The notes below the pieces were generated by a model, which was given only the letters and a program-made list of their open reading frames with translations, made no database searches and had not been told where the DNA came from. A stretch of DNA of 46,771 nt from Nitrosomonas ureae (GTDB taxonomy: Bacteria > Pseudomonadota > Gammaproteobacteria > Burkholderiales > Nitrosomonadaceae): the NCBI RefSeq assembly GCF_900108305.1, contig NZ_FNUX01000024.1, forward strand, positions 1 to 46,771, written 5' to 3'. Shown one piece after another: positions 26,303 through 33,789 of this stretch. The first letter of the stretch is position 1. Each line of letters opens with the position of its first letter. A program made the translations under genes and the position numbers.

Positions 26303-26400
26303 TCCGGGTTTAATTCCCCGCCCCTTGGGGCGAAAGCTGGTTGAAAACCAGCAGATTGAAGAGCGAAATTAATACCCCGCTGCTTGCGGCGGGGTGCTTT
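26303..26400. repeat. REP-like palindromic element (copy A)
   Basis: Three hairpins occur in about 100 bases: CGCCCCTTGGGGCG (26319-26332), GCTGGTTGAAAACCAGC (26336-26352), and ACCCCGC...GCGGGGT (26374-26395). The outer parts, GGGTTTAATTCCCCGC and ATACCCCGCTGCTTGCGGCG, recur in a related element at 34179-34257. It is GC-rich in AT-rich DNA and looks like a mobile REP-type repeat. A short ORF on the minus strand here is an artefact of the repeat. Confidence 0.6.
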
Positions 26401-26601
26401 ATTAATCACATAAAGTTTATTCAAAATACTTCCAAATCTTAAACAATATGAAATATCATTAGTAATCAATAACTATGAAATCCTCACTACAGAATAAGCA
26501 ATAAAAATCAATTCAAAAAAACTAACGCCAAGAAAATAAATGAAAAACAAAGCTTTCGTTGACTTGTAAAATCGCATTTAAAAATAAACAATTTTGATAT
26601 T
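26401..26601. other. AT-rich intergenic stretch
   Basis: No gene is visible between the REP-like element and the second KfrB gene. A TTGACT at about 26559 could be the -35 of the next gene, but no convincing -10 sits at the right distance. Confidence 0.5.
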
Positions 26602-26952
26602 ATGAAAAAACGATTACTTGTTATGAATGGCCAAAAACTTGTTCAAAACGATTTTGCTGGTGAGTGGAAAACAGAAAAAGTCATCAAAGCTGAAGGAGTT
26701 AAGCCTGGCATATATAACTTATACAATGCTGTTAATGCGGACCAATCGAAAGAGAATATTGGAGAAATAATCCATATCGATAAAAAAGAGAATGTACTTT
26801 ATCAAAAAAATGGATCTCATTATATTAAGCATGACTTAACTTGTTTTGATCAAATCCCAAAAACAGGCCACGTCGTAAATATAAAATACGAAAATAATAA
26901 AACACATACAACTGAAGTTTCTTTAAAACTTGGTCAGAATCTTAAATTGTAA
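26602..26952 (+). CDS. KfrB-domain protein (copy 2)
   Basis: A 116-residue protein starting MKKRLLVMNGQKLVQ, with WKTEKVIKAEGVKPGIYNLY and VLYQKNGSHYIKH. It matches KfrB-type plasmid proteins better than copy 1 (11365-11724), with which it shares the start motif, GVYN/GIYN and VYQK/LYQK blocks. It stands alone, just after the origin, on the plus strand. Function is unknown, but the origin-proximal position fits plasmid maintenance. Confidence 0.65.
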   Translation: MKKRLLVMNGQKLVQNDFAGEWKTEKVIKAEGVKPGIYNLYNAVNADQSKENIGEIIHIDKKENVLYQKNGSHYIKHDLTCFDQIPKTGHVVNIKYENNKTHTTEVSLKLGQNLKL

Positions 26953-27025
26953 GCTTAAATTTTTCTATAACGGTAGTGTAAATAGTCACTAACAGGAAAT
27001 TTCTTATAGACCTTTAGAATAAAAG

Positions 27026-27535
27026 ACCCCGTGGCAAGACCACGGGGTATTAGAAAAGCTCAAGTTGACGCAGTTCTTCTTTTGGTTTGCCTTGATTCTT
27101 TACATACCGCTCAACCACACCCCAATCCGCTCTTTCCCCTACAGTTGCAACATAATAGCCATCCGTCCAAAACTCACCACCCCACAGATCTCGTTTCAAA
27201 TCCGGCTTCCACTTAAACAATTCCCGCGCTGTTATGCTTTTGAACACCCTAACAATCTGACCCGGTGCAATTTTCGGATGTGCCGTACAAAGTATATGTA
27301 CGTGGTCTTCGTCGCAACCTATCTGCTCAAACTCAATGTCGTATCGATCTTCTATCGCTTTCGCAGTCATCATAATGATTTTTACAACTGCGTCATCTAA
27401 CAGTCCCCGTCTGTATTTCACAGGAAATACAATGTGATAATGTATCTGCCACGCACAGTGGATCGCCTTCTCTACGACATCTCGCATCCCATCATTCTAA
27501 AGCCTAATTAGATCCCCGTGGCAAGACCACGGGGA
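27026..27535 (-). mobile_element. IS200-type insertion sequence bounded by matched hairpins
   Basis: Two copies of the hairpin CCCCGTGG-CAAGA-CCACGGGG, at 27026-27048 and 27513-27535, bracket a Y1-transposase gene. IS200/IS605 elements have such subterminal hairpins and move as single strands. There is no accessory tnpB, so it is an IS200-type element. A degenerate third hairpin lies at 27836-27850. Confidence 0.8.
27050..27487 (-). CDS. tnpA: IS200-family Y1 transposase TnpA
   Basis: A 145-residue HUH/Y1 transposase, which cuts and joins single-stranded DNA. The HUH motif is CDEDHVHIL (His62 and His64), and the catalytic tyrosine is probably Tyr128 in VVERYVKNQG. The N-terminus (WQIHYHIVFPVKYRRGLL) is typical. 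The length is normal, no lesion is seen, and the element is probably active. Confidence 0.93.
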   Translation of the reverse strand: MRDVVEKAIHCAWQIHYHIVFPVKYRRGLLDDAVVKIIMMTAKAIEDRYDIEFEQIGCDEDHVHILCTAHPKIAPGQIVRVFKSITARELFKWKPDLKRDLWGGEFWTDGYYVATVGERADWGVVERYVKNQGKPKEELRQLELF

Positions 27536-27578
27536 ATCGCAAGTTAAAAACAACTACACATAACTCTCGATCGTCTTA

Positions 27579-27737
27579 ATTGACAATTTATTAACCAAAT
27601 ACAAAAAGACAGAAGATTTAATCGGAGAAAATAATATTCTCGAACAATTCACCAAAACTTGGGTTAAACGTGCCCTTCAAGCAAAGCTAACAGAGTATTT
27701 TGGCACGCACAAGCATAATCTGCATAAAGGTATATAA
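27579..27737 (+). pseudogene. N-terminal remnant of an IS256-family transposase
   Basis: The frame from 27579 reads IDNLLTKYKKTEDLIGENNI, then EQFTKTWVKRALQAKLTEYF and GTHKHN before a stop at 27735-27737. This resembles the N-terminus of mutator-type (IS256) transposases, where a KxPEDLxGENGLLKQLTK segment is conserved. The start codon and the whole DDE core are missing. Confidence 0.6.
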
Positions 27738-28080
27738 CGCACGATAGGTTTCTTATTACACACTTAAAAATGAAACAATATTACCTTTTTTAAAACCGTA
27801 AAATAAATTCTCTTCCCACATCCTGCACCTCCCACCGTGGCAAAACCACGTAGGATTGCAAGTTTAAGCGTAAAAAAGTTTCTGATTTTCCAATTTTTAA
27901 TTGGAACATGGATCCATTAACTTTAAATGAAAATAATCGGAATATCGGCTAAACTTTTTTACCTTAGCGATGTTATTTCAGAAACTTTATTACGATCTTA
28001 AGTTCCGCAAATATATCCCCTACTTCCTTTTCGGTATTATTTTGTACGCATTCTAGTATAGTAAATTATGTCTATAATCC
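27738..28080. other. Intergenic stretch with a degenerate IS200-type end
   Basis: No gene is visible. At 27836-27850 CGTGG-CAAAA-CCACG is a decayed form of the IS200 hairpin, followed by GATTGCAAGTTTAA as after the intact right end (AATCGCAAGTTAAA at about 27536). It is probably the scar of an older copy. The rest is AT-rich without recognised signals. Confidence 0.5.
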
Positions 28081-28114
28081 AATAAATCATGATAACTGGA
28101 TATCATGATTTATT
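28081..28114. terminator. Perfect hairpin at the end of the par operon
   Basis: Two 14-base arms (AATAAATCATGATA and TATCATGATTTATT) flank a 6-base loop. The hairpin overlaps the stop codon of the small par gene. It contains ATCATGAT, the motif repeated in the par repeat region, so it could be a partition-site copy, a terminator, or both. The T-rich tail is on the plus strand side. Confidence 0.5.
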
Positions 28115-28354
28115 ATTTTTATATGCTTCCCACATAGCAACGAATAAATCCGATTTAGAACCTTTCTTAAATCCGAAACGGTGCCCTGCTTCACTTGAAA
28201 ACTCCCTTTGTATAGTCTCAGGAATAGAAAATTGCAAAACAGTTTTTTTATCTGATTTTTCGCGTGCCGGGGCTTGTAGATTATTATTTGTTTCTTCGGG
28301 TGCAGGCGGTATTCCCTTTCCTGATTTAGGTTTAAGTTTTGTAAGATTGGCCAT
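28103..28354 (-). CDS. Small partner protein of ParA (putative centromere-binding ParB analogue)
   Basis: An 83-residue basic protein with an unstructured Pro/Lys-rich N-terminus (MANLTKLKPKSGKGIPPAPE) and a short C-terminal fold (VLQFSIPETIQREFSSEAGH) that could be a ribbon-helix-helix. It overlaps the end of parA by one base and is transcribed with it. Such small genes after a ParA ATPase usually encode the centromere-binding protein of type Ib partition systems. No ParB motifs are seen. Confidence 0.65.
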   Translation of the reverse strand: MANLTKLKPKSGKGIPPAPEETNNNLQAPAREKSDKKTVLQFSIPETIQREFSSEAGHRFGFKKGSKSDLFVAMWEAYKNNKS

Positions 28355-29007
28355 TATGCTATCTCCTTTTCTGCAGCTATCGCAACGGCATCAATTATGT
28401 TCTGAGCCATTGTGTCAGCTTTCTTTCGAAGTGTTGGAAATGATGTTTCAGTAATCGCTTTTCCTTTATCCATTGCAGTCTTAAAGGAAGAGCGAAATGG
28501 TATTTCACCCTCTAATACTGTATATGGGGTTTGCTCAAGATATTCTCTTGCACCTAAAATCTCTCGCTCCGAATCAGATGTAATACACAGAGCAAAAGCT
28601 ATTTTTTTAGCAGATATACCTGCTTTTAAGAGATTATTTGCTAAGACTACAGAAGGTTGAAGGTCATCTAATCCTTCACTCGTAGGAATAATAACCATAT
28701 CGACTACATGACAAACTTTTTGTGTCTCTTTTGATGAGTGTGGTGCTCCATCAAAGATATAGAGATCAAAGTTATCTGCGTCCTTTAATGCTGTTTCAAT
28801 TGAACTGAAAGCTTCTGCGCGGATATCAGGTGTAATACCGTTTTCTGCGCGTCTGGCTGACCAGTTTACGCTTGTTGTTTGTTGTGTATCCAAGTCTGCT
28901 ATTTTAGTCTTTAAGCCCCCTTTAGCGGCTTCTACAGCGATAATTCTTGCTAAAGTCGATTTTCCTACCCCACCTTTTTGAGCAACCATTGCTATTTTAT
29001 AAGACAT
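28354..29007 (-). CDS. parA: ParA-family partition ATPase
   Basis: A 217-residue small ParA (type Ib, without HTH extension). I start at ATG 29007 because the homology begins at MSYKIAMVAQKGGVGKSTLA; the upstream part of the longer frame comes from repeat DNA. The deviant Walker A is KGGVGKST (residues 11-18), Walker A' is IADLDTQQTT and Walker B is DLYIFDGAPHSS. It moves plasmids along the nucleoid. The repeat region just upstream is the likely centromere and probably also contains the promoter, so the operon may be autoregulated by centromere binding. Confidence 0.9.
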   Translation of the reverse strand: MSYKIAMVAQKGGVGKSTLARIIAVEAAKGGLKTKIADLDTQQTTSVNWSARRAENGITPDIRAEAFSSIETALKDADNFDLYIFDGAPHSSKETQKVCHVVDMVIIPTSEGLDDLQPSVVLANNLLKAGISAKKIAFALCITSDSEREILGAREYLEQTPYTVLEGEIPFRSSFKTAMDKGKAITETSFPTLRKKADTMAQNIIDAVAIAAEKEIA

Positions 29008-29100
29008 ATCATGATATCCTGTTATAAACATATCTCTATACGAGGATATCAAGCTTACCATATAACATCGTTTCATGATAATGTGATATGCGTATATCAT

Positions 29101-29800
29101 TATATCTGGATATGTGTTTAATAAGATAGCATGGCATTGAAATCCGAATACTAGGATATCAACGTATCATGAAAACATTATATCAAGTTAAGTGGATATA
29201 CGGTTATAATATTATATAGATAACATGGTATTATGATGACTTGATAACAATAATTCATGATATATAAGTACCATGATAAATAGTAATATACATATCATGA
29301 TATATGGATTTAATAAAATAGCATGTTTCATGAAATACAGATAATAGGATATCTATGTATCATGTTATCAATATATCATTGTATGTAGATATCAATGTAA
29401 GAAGATACCATGAAATCATGTCGGCAATAAATAAGCTATTATTGTACGTATATACCATGATATGTGGATATGTAGTTAATAAGATAGCAGGGCATCGAAA
29501 TCCGAATACTAGGATATCAACGTATCATGAAAACATTATATCAAGTTAAGTGGATATATGGCCATCTAATTATGTAGATAAAATGGTATATAGATACCAT
29601 GATAACTAAATTACATGATATATTAGTATCATGATGTATGGATATGTTGTTAATGAGATAGCATGATGTCAGGAAACAGATACTAGATATATGTGTATCT
29701 TGATAACGATATGACGTTGTTTATGAGTATAGTTATTTCATGATATGGTCTTATCATGTTTTCAACATAACATGATAAGACCATATCATTAATATGATTT
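29101..29800 (+). repeat. Four long tandem repeats with ATCATGAT-type motifs: probable centromere (parS) of the par system
   Basis: Four units of about 160-200 bp start near 29106, 29303, 29465 and 29638. Each begins TGGAT-TTAATAAGATAGCATG or similar. Units 1 and 3 are nearly identical over about 100 bases (29106-29210 against 29465-29570), including ATCCGAATACTAGGATATCA. Units 2 and 4 are more divergent. The DNA is full of short motifs such as TATCATGATAT and GATACCATGATA. No gene runs through it. It lies directly upstream of parA, as expected for a type Ib partition site. Confidence 0.75.
29740..29789. repeat. Perfect inverted repeat with 21-base arms
   Basis: Bases 29740-29760 are the exact reverse complement of 29769-29789, with an 8-base loop. 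The arms contain ATGATATGG and TATCATG, the same vocabulary as the repeat region. It closes the distal end of that region. No T-run follows, so it is more likely a protein site or cruciform than a terminator. Confidence 0.85.
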
Positions 29801-30102
29801 AAACTTGTAAGCCCCAGTGATCTTACCACGGAGAACATTATAGTTTTTGTTTTTGAAGTTAGCATATCGCGCCGTTCTTGATTTTCTGCACCGTAAGGCA
29901 ACACGGGTATAGTTAAAGAGCGCGCAGATCAAATTTTGTAAAAAGAGGAATTTAGCCTCAGGTTTTGCGTATCTAATTTTTTGGTGTGTGTAAGCAAGAA
30001 GTAGTGTGTCCCAAGTCATCATTTATAGACATAGATCGCAATGTATTGTTTTTGTGATTTTGACATGGCACATTAGGGGTCGTTTCTGAAATTGATAAAA
30101 TT
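29801..30102. other. Intergenic stretch without a convincing gene
   Basis: Minus-strand open frames here have no clear start or family match and I treat them as spurious. At 30075-30092 the tract AGGGGTCGTTTCTGAAAT resembles the outer end of a Tn3-family inverted repeat, just before the resolvase remnant. No matching second end was found. Confidence 0.4.
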
Positions 30103-30183
30103 ATGCTAATTGGTTATGCAAGGGTCTCAAAATCGGATGATTCTCAAGTTTTTGATCCTCAAATCGATGCACAGATAGAGTAG
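30103..30183 (+). pseudogene. N-terminal remnant of a serine resolvase
   Basis: ATG at 30103 opens MLIGYARVSKSDDSQVFDPQ, then a TAG stops it at 30181-30183 after 26 codons. This is the start of a Tn3-type resolvase, including the catalytic Ser9. The missing C-terminal part may be the fragment at 33790-33982; the two would be parts of one interrupted gene. Confidence 0.7.
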
Positions 30184-30254
30184 GGTGCTTCACCGATCAT
30201 TTGAGCTATTGAACGTTGGTGCAGGTATTTTTACTACGAAGCTACTAGGTTGAT

Positions 30255-30653
30255 TCACCTTAGCAGTTGAAAGCCAGGTTGTTTGGATACTTTCTTATCA
30301 AACGTCATTGTTTCTGTGCAACCTTTCGCTTCATTGATCCATGCCAATAGATGATCGGGAAAGTCAACATTAGAGTTTTAATAGTCATTGAGTGCTCGCC
30401 AAACTGCTTCTGATTCCATTACTTCCAACTGGCTAACTTGTAATATGTTTTCGACCATCGATGCAATGTCATCACGGCTCTGATTATAATTATTTTCCAA
30501 TACCCACGCCAATTCACATAAAACTATCTGACTTATAAAACATGGACTGTCAGTCGTACAATACATCTCAATATATTGAGTGGCTTGAGTCGATTGACTG
30601 GGATCATCCTGGGCCAAATAGCGTACCAACACATTAGTATCTAAACCTTTCAA
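30255..30653 (-). pseudogene. vapC: PIN-domain (VapC-type) toxin with a premature stop codon
   Basis: The open part (30653-30378) gives 91 residues: the PIN start GLDTNVLVRYLAQDDPSQS with the first acidic residue (Asp5), and the second in LCELAWVLE. A TAA follows ALNDY. In the same frame the gene continues without a break to a TGA at 30255-30257, reading VDFPDHLLAWINEA and TMTFDKKVSKQPGFQ, the second half of the PIN domain with its last acidic residue. One change (AAA to TAA) would explain the loss. VapC toxins cut RNA; this copy is probably inactive. Confidence 0.8.
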
Positions 30654-30889
30654 GACTGGGTGCTTTTGGCTTTAATGGTGTTTTTCATATCTTCGATACT
30701 GACTGCTTTTTCTGGTTTGGGGATAATGCCTTTTAAAGTGGTAATATTTTTGGTTACAGGAATAAAATTGACTTGCCCAGAATCACTTACGATAAAATTA
30801 ACTTTGTCACCATTCTGGAGATCTAATAAAGTACGGATCTCAATTGGAATGGTGATCTGACCTTTGCTGGTAATTTTCGCTGTCGACAT
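30650..30889 (-). CDS. vapB: AbrB/MazE-type antitoxin (VapB)
   Basis: A 79-residue protein with a SpoVT/AbrB swapped-hairpin domain: AKITSKGQITIPIEIRTLLD, then GDKVNFIVSDSGQV. The C-terminal part (KAVSIEDMKNTIKAKS) is the toxin-binding arm. It overlaps the toxin start by 4 bases, as in most vapBC operons. It would bind its own promoter. It is intact although the toxin is not. Confidence 0.85.
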   Translation of the reverse strand: MSTAKITSKGQITIPIEIRTLLDLQNGDKVNFIVSDSGQVNFIPVTKNITTLKGIIPKPEKAVSIEDMKNTIKAKSTQS

Positions 30890-30993
30890 AATTAATTTTT
30901 CTTTGACTAAGAGATAGCCTTCATTGTATTCCTTACATATTGGTAAGGCAGCTGGAGGTTAAGATTTCCTCGTGATGCGCCAAGCACATAATG

Positions 30994-31572
30994 TCATGTT
31001 CTAAACTGACCTAACCGTTCTGGTGGGAAGTGACGATAGAAGGTTGTTCTGCCGATACCAAGGGTTTTAATGATGTCGGAGATAAATGGGTAATTCTCGG
31101 TATCTTTGAGCATGGCTTGTGCTGTGCGTATTTTATCCCCTGTCATTAATGTGGGCCTGCCGCCAATACGACCATTCCTGCGTGCGGATTGCAGACCTGC
31201 CCGGGTATTTTCAACAATCATTTCGCGTTGAAACTGGTCAAAAGCCGCATTCATGTGAAAGAACAATCTGCCTTCCGGGGTGCCGGTATCGATATTTTGC
31301 GTGATGACTTTGAGTCCGATCTGGCGATCTTCAAGATTTTTGACCGTGTTAATGATTTGAGTCAGCGATCGTGCTAGACGGGAGAGTTTCCAGATTACCA
31401 GCGTATCGCCTTCACGCATATAATGAAGCGCATCTTCCAACTGAAATCGTTTTGTACTTGCTCCTGATATTTTTTCAGTAAATATCTTTTTACATCCCGC
31501 TTCTTTCAGCGCTTCAATCTGTAATTGTGGATTTTGATCCAGGGTGGAAACTCGCGCATAGCCAATCAACAT
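30994..31572 (-). CDS. Serine resolvase/invertase
   Basis: A 192-residue small serine recombinase with catalytic Ser9 (IGYARVSTLDQNPQLQ), the arginines in WKLSRLARSL, and a C-terminal HTH_7 (ISDIIKTLGIGRTTFYRHFP). It could resolve plasmid multimers or cointegrates, since the DNA just upstream has resolvase-site-like dyads. No transposase partner is nearby, so it may act as a multimer resolution system. It is different from the remnant resolvase at 30103 and 33790. Confidence 0.92.
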   Translation of the reverse strand: MLIGYARVSTLDQNPQLQIEALKEAGCKKIFTEKISGASTKRFQLEDALHYMREGDTLVIWKLSRLARSLTQIINTVKNLEDRQIGLKVITQNIDTGTPEGRLFFHMNAAFDQFQREMIVENTRAGLQSARRNGRIGGRPTLMTGDKIRTAQAMLKDTENYPFISDIIKTLGIGRTTFYRHFPPERLGQFRT

Positions 31573-31760
31573 ATTTTATGTTCCTAAAACGGTTTTTTAG
31601 GATATTAACAGAACGATTTATTCGGAACAATGTTTTGGAACACATTATCAGGGGTTTTTATATCATGTTAGGGTAGGGGGCTTGTTGTTCTAAAAACGAT
31701 CGTTTTGAGAACAGTCAAAAGGGGGTTTTAGTAGGAAGTTTTGGTAATATTTCACGAAAC
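31573..31760. promoter_or_regulatory. Putative res site upstream of the resolvase
   Basis: The region between the resolvase and brnT holds several dyads made of GGAACA/TGTTCT and AAAACG parts. The best is a 24-base near-perfect palindrome at 31688-31711 centred on ACGATCGT (one mismatch pair), with outer arms TTCT and AGAA. Further half-sites are TTCCTAAAACGG (about 31580) and TCGGAACAATG (about 31622). The layout is that expected for resolvase sub-sites and the gene's own promoter. Confidence 0.5.
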
Positions 31761-31769
31761 ATACATTGC

Positions 31770-31798
31770 TTGACATTTGTGCATACATATTGTACATA
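31770..31798 (+). promoter_or_regulatory. Promoter of the brnT-brnA operon
   Basis: TTGACA (31770-31775), 17 bases, TACATA (31793-31798). The brnT ATG follows 6 bases later, so the transcript would be leaderless or nearly so. The spacer contains partially symmetric TGTGCA/TGTACA parts that could bind BrnTA. Confidence 0.6.
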
Positions 31799-31804
31799 TA
31801 ATAA

Positions 31805-32097
31805 ATGCGCTATGAATGGAATCCAGATAAAGACAAAGCAAATCTAAAGAAGCATGGCATTGGTTTTAATGAAGCGTGCCAAATTTTAAAAACGATGTTT
31901 TTACATGGATTGATAATCGTAAAGATTACAACGAGGCGCGAAAAATAAGCATTGGTTCGCTTGATGGGAAAATCATCATCGTTGTTGTTCATACAAATAG
32001 AAATGGTCTAACGCGTATTATTTCAGCGAGACCGGCCAAGATGAAAGAAAGGAGATTGTACAATGAGCATATCAAAAAAACGACTGAAGGAAATTAA
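31805..32097 (+). pseudogene. brnT: BrnT-type toxin with a 1-base frameshift
   Basis: From ATG 31805 the frame reads MRYEWNPDKDKANLKKHGIG, the typical BrnT start, up to EACQI at about 31893. There the homology jumps to the frame that ends at 32097 (FKNDVFTWIDNRKDYNEARK and TRIISARPAKMKERRLY). One missing T in the run CAAATTTTAAAAAC explains the break. BrnT is a ribonuclease toxin. The reading could be restored by slippage at the homopolymer, or the toxin is dead. It overlaps brnA by 35 bases. Confidence 0.82.
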
Positions 32098-32317
32098 AGC
32101 TATTAAGGATGAAGACATAGATTGCTGCGACATTCCAGAACTTGACAAGACTTTCTGGAAAAATGCAGTACTTGTGCATCCTGAGAAAAAAGAACGTTTA
32201 ACGGTACGCTTTGATGCGGATATGGTCGAATGGTTTAAAAATCAAGGTAAAGGCTACCAAACCAAAATGAATACTGTTTTAAGAAGCTTTTATGAAGCTC
32301 ATAAAAACGAATTGTAA
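32063..32317 (+). CDS. brnA: BrnA-type antitoxin
   Basis: An 84-residue antitoxin with the BrnA C-terminal ribbon-helix-helix: VRFDADMVEWFKNQGKGYQT, then MNTVLRSFYEAHK. It binds BrnT and represses the operon. It starts within the last codons of brnT. An AAAGGAG (about 32048) lies some 9 bases before the ATG. Confidence 0.88.
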   Translation: MSISKKRLKEIKAIKDEDIDCCDIPELDKTFWKNAVLVHPEKKERLTVRFDADMVEWFKNQGKGYQTKMNTVLRSFYEAHKNEL

Positions 32318-32421
32318 TTAGCGCCTTATTGCAAAGGATAATAAAACAGCTCTATTCTTTGCAACAGAATATTCTGTGGTTATTTCTCACTTGAAAACTG
32401 TTTTTTATAAATAAAATTACA

Positions 32422-32862
32422 ATGATTCGATTCATTATCACCACGGCATTTTTTTTAGTCATTGCGCTTTTGGGCTACAATTATTTTTATGGCACCGCTC
32501 AGGAAAAAGAGCAGGCGCAAGAAATTTTTAGCAAAGGAGCCGAAGTTGTAGGCGCTGGCGCAGATCTCTTGAAATCTGAGTATCAGAAATTTCAGAATGG
32601 GAAGTATGACGAGGCACTTGATAATATGAATAATCTCTTAAGTAAAGTCAAAGAACAAGGCGGCGAATTACGCGAAGAAATTGATAGTTGGAAGCAACGA
32701 AAAGACCATTGGGATCAAAAACAAAATGACCTTCGAACATTGTTAAACTCAGATTCTGATTTTAGAGATGAAGAAAAAGTTAAAAAAGCCATTGTAGAGT
32801 TAGAAAACGAAGGAGAAGTATTAGAAAGTGAAGGAAAGCGACTAAAAGAAAAAGCAGAGTAA
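32422..32862 (+). CDS. Membrane-anchored coiled-coil protein of unknown function
   Basis: A 146-residue protein. One N-terminal membrane segment (IRFIITTAFFLVIALLGYNY) is followed by a highly charged, mostly helical domain with coiled-coil parts (LSKVKEQGGELREEIDSWKQ; AIVELENEGEVLESEGKRLK). The soluble part would face the periplasm if the segment is an uncleaved signal anchor. I do not recognise the family. It stands alone between the TA module and the broken sugar dehydrogenase. Confidence 0.6.
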   Translation: MIRFIITTAFFLVIALLGYNYFYGTAQEKEQAQEIFSKGAEVVGAGADLLKSEYQKFQNGKYDEALDNMNNLLSKVKEQGGELREEIDSWKQRKDHWDQKQNDLRTLLNSDSDFRDEEKVKKAIVELENEGEVLESEGKRLKEKAE

Positions 32863-32954
32863 TTATGTGTAATAGCTGTAATGGCAGGCACTAGTAATGG
32901 TAAGGGGTCCGGCCCAAAAATTGTTAAATTACAAACCAGGCTTATTCTCTATTG

Positions 32955-33785
32955 TTAAGTTCCGTCCGGTGATACACGCCAAACGATGTTGCCCACATCA
33001 TCAGCCACGAGTAATGCACCTGTTTTGTCAAACGTTACCCCGACAGGCCGCCCTAATGCTTCTCCTTTTGTGTTAAGAAAGCCTGTGAGAAAATCAACCG
33101 GCATGCCGCTCGGTTTGCCCGCGCTAAAGGGAACAAATACAACCTTGTATCCCGCCGGGGGATTGCGATTCCACGATCCGTGTTCTCCGATGAATGCTCC
33201 GTTTGCAAAGGCCGGCGGCATTGAATGATGATTTGAGAAAGTAAGGCCAAGGGGCGCAACATGCGTGCCAAGCGCATAATCAGGCGCAATTGCTTTAGCT
33301 ACCATGTCAGGACGAAGTGGTTTGACTCTGGAATCCACGTGCGCGCCGAAGTAGCTCCATGGCCAACCGTAGAACGCCCCATCTTTTACGGACGTTAGAT
33401 AGTCAGGAACGAGATCGTTACCAAGTTCGTCTCGTTCATTGACGACGGTCCACAAAGTATTAGTCTCGGGTTCCCAAGCGAGCCCGTTAGGATTACGCAA
33501 TCCACTGGCGTACAAACGTTTCTCTCCGGTCTGAATATCCAACTCCCAAATGGCAGCTCTTCCTTCTTCAATATCTAAACCATTTTCTCCAACGTTACTG
33601 TTAGATCCTACCGTTACATAGAGCCTTTTGCCGTCGGTGCTGGCCAGTAAATTCTTCGTCCAATGATGGTTAATACCGGCGGGAAGATCAGTGACTTTGA
33701 CTGGCACAGTATTGATTTCAGTTTGACCATCCGTATAAGGCACTTTGACAATAGCATTTGCGTTTGCGATATATAGCTCACCAAA
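32955..33785 (-). pseudogene. C-terminal part of a PQQ-type sugar (sorbosone-like) dehydrogenase
   Basis: About 275 residues of a beta-propeller dehydrogenase: [56 protein letters not shown], then [20 protein letters not shown]. These match the soluble aldose/sorbosone dehydrogenase family, which oxidises sugars in the periplasm with PQQ. The homology runs upstream of the first Met to about 33785 ([17 protein letters not shown]) and stops at the junction with a resolvase remnant, so the N-terminus with the signal peptide is missing. It looks chromosomal in origin. Confidence 0.8.
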
Positions 33786-33789
33786 GGAT

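Noticed and set aside
26260..26469. Minus-strand ORF across the REP-like element
   Set aside because: Its sequence is a translation of the palindromic repeat; similar spurious ORFs arise at such repeats in many genomes.
29101..29800. CRISPR array
   Set aside because: The repeats are long (160-200 bp), tandem and unevenly conserved, without regular short repeats and unique spacers; no cas gene is present.
29355..29904. Short ORFs inside the par repeat region
   Set aside because: They are translations of repeat DNA with no initiation signals and no shared protein between repeat units.
29789..30022. Minus-strand 77-codon ORF
   Set aside because: No family, starts at a doublet of ATG without a ribosome-binding site, and its start and end fall in unrelated sequence types.
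30075..30112. Complete Tn3-family transposon
   Set aside because: Only one end-like string is seen and no Tn3 transposase gene exists in the window.
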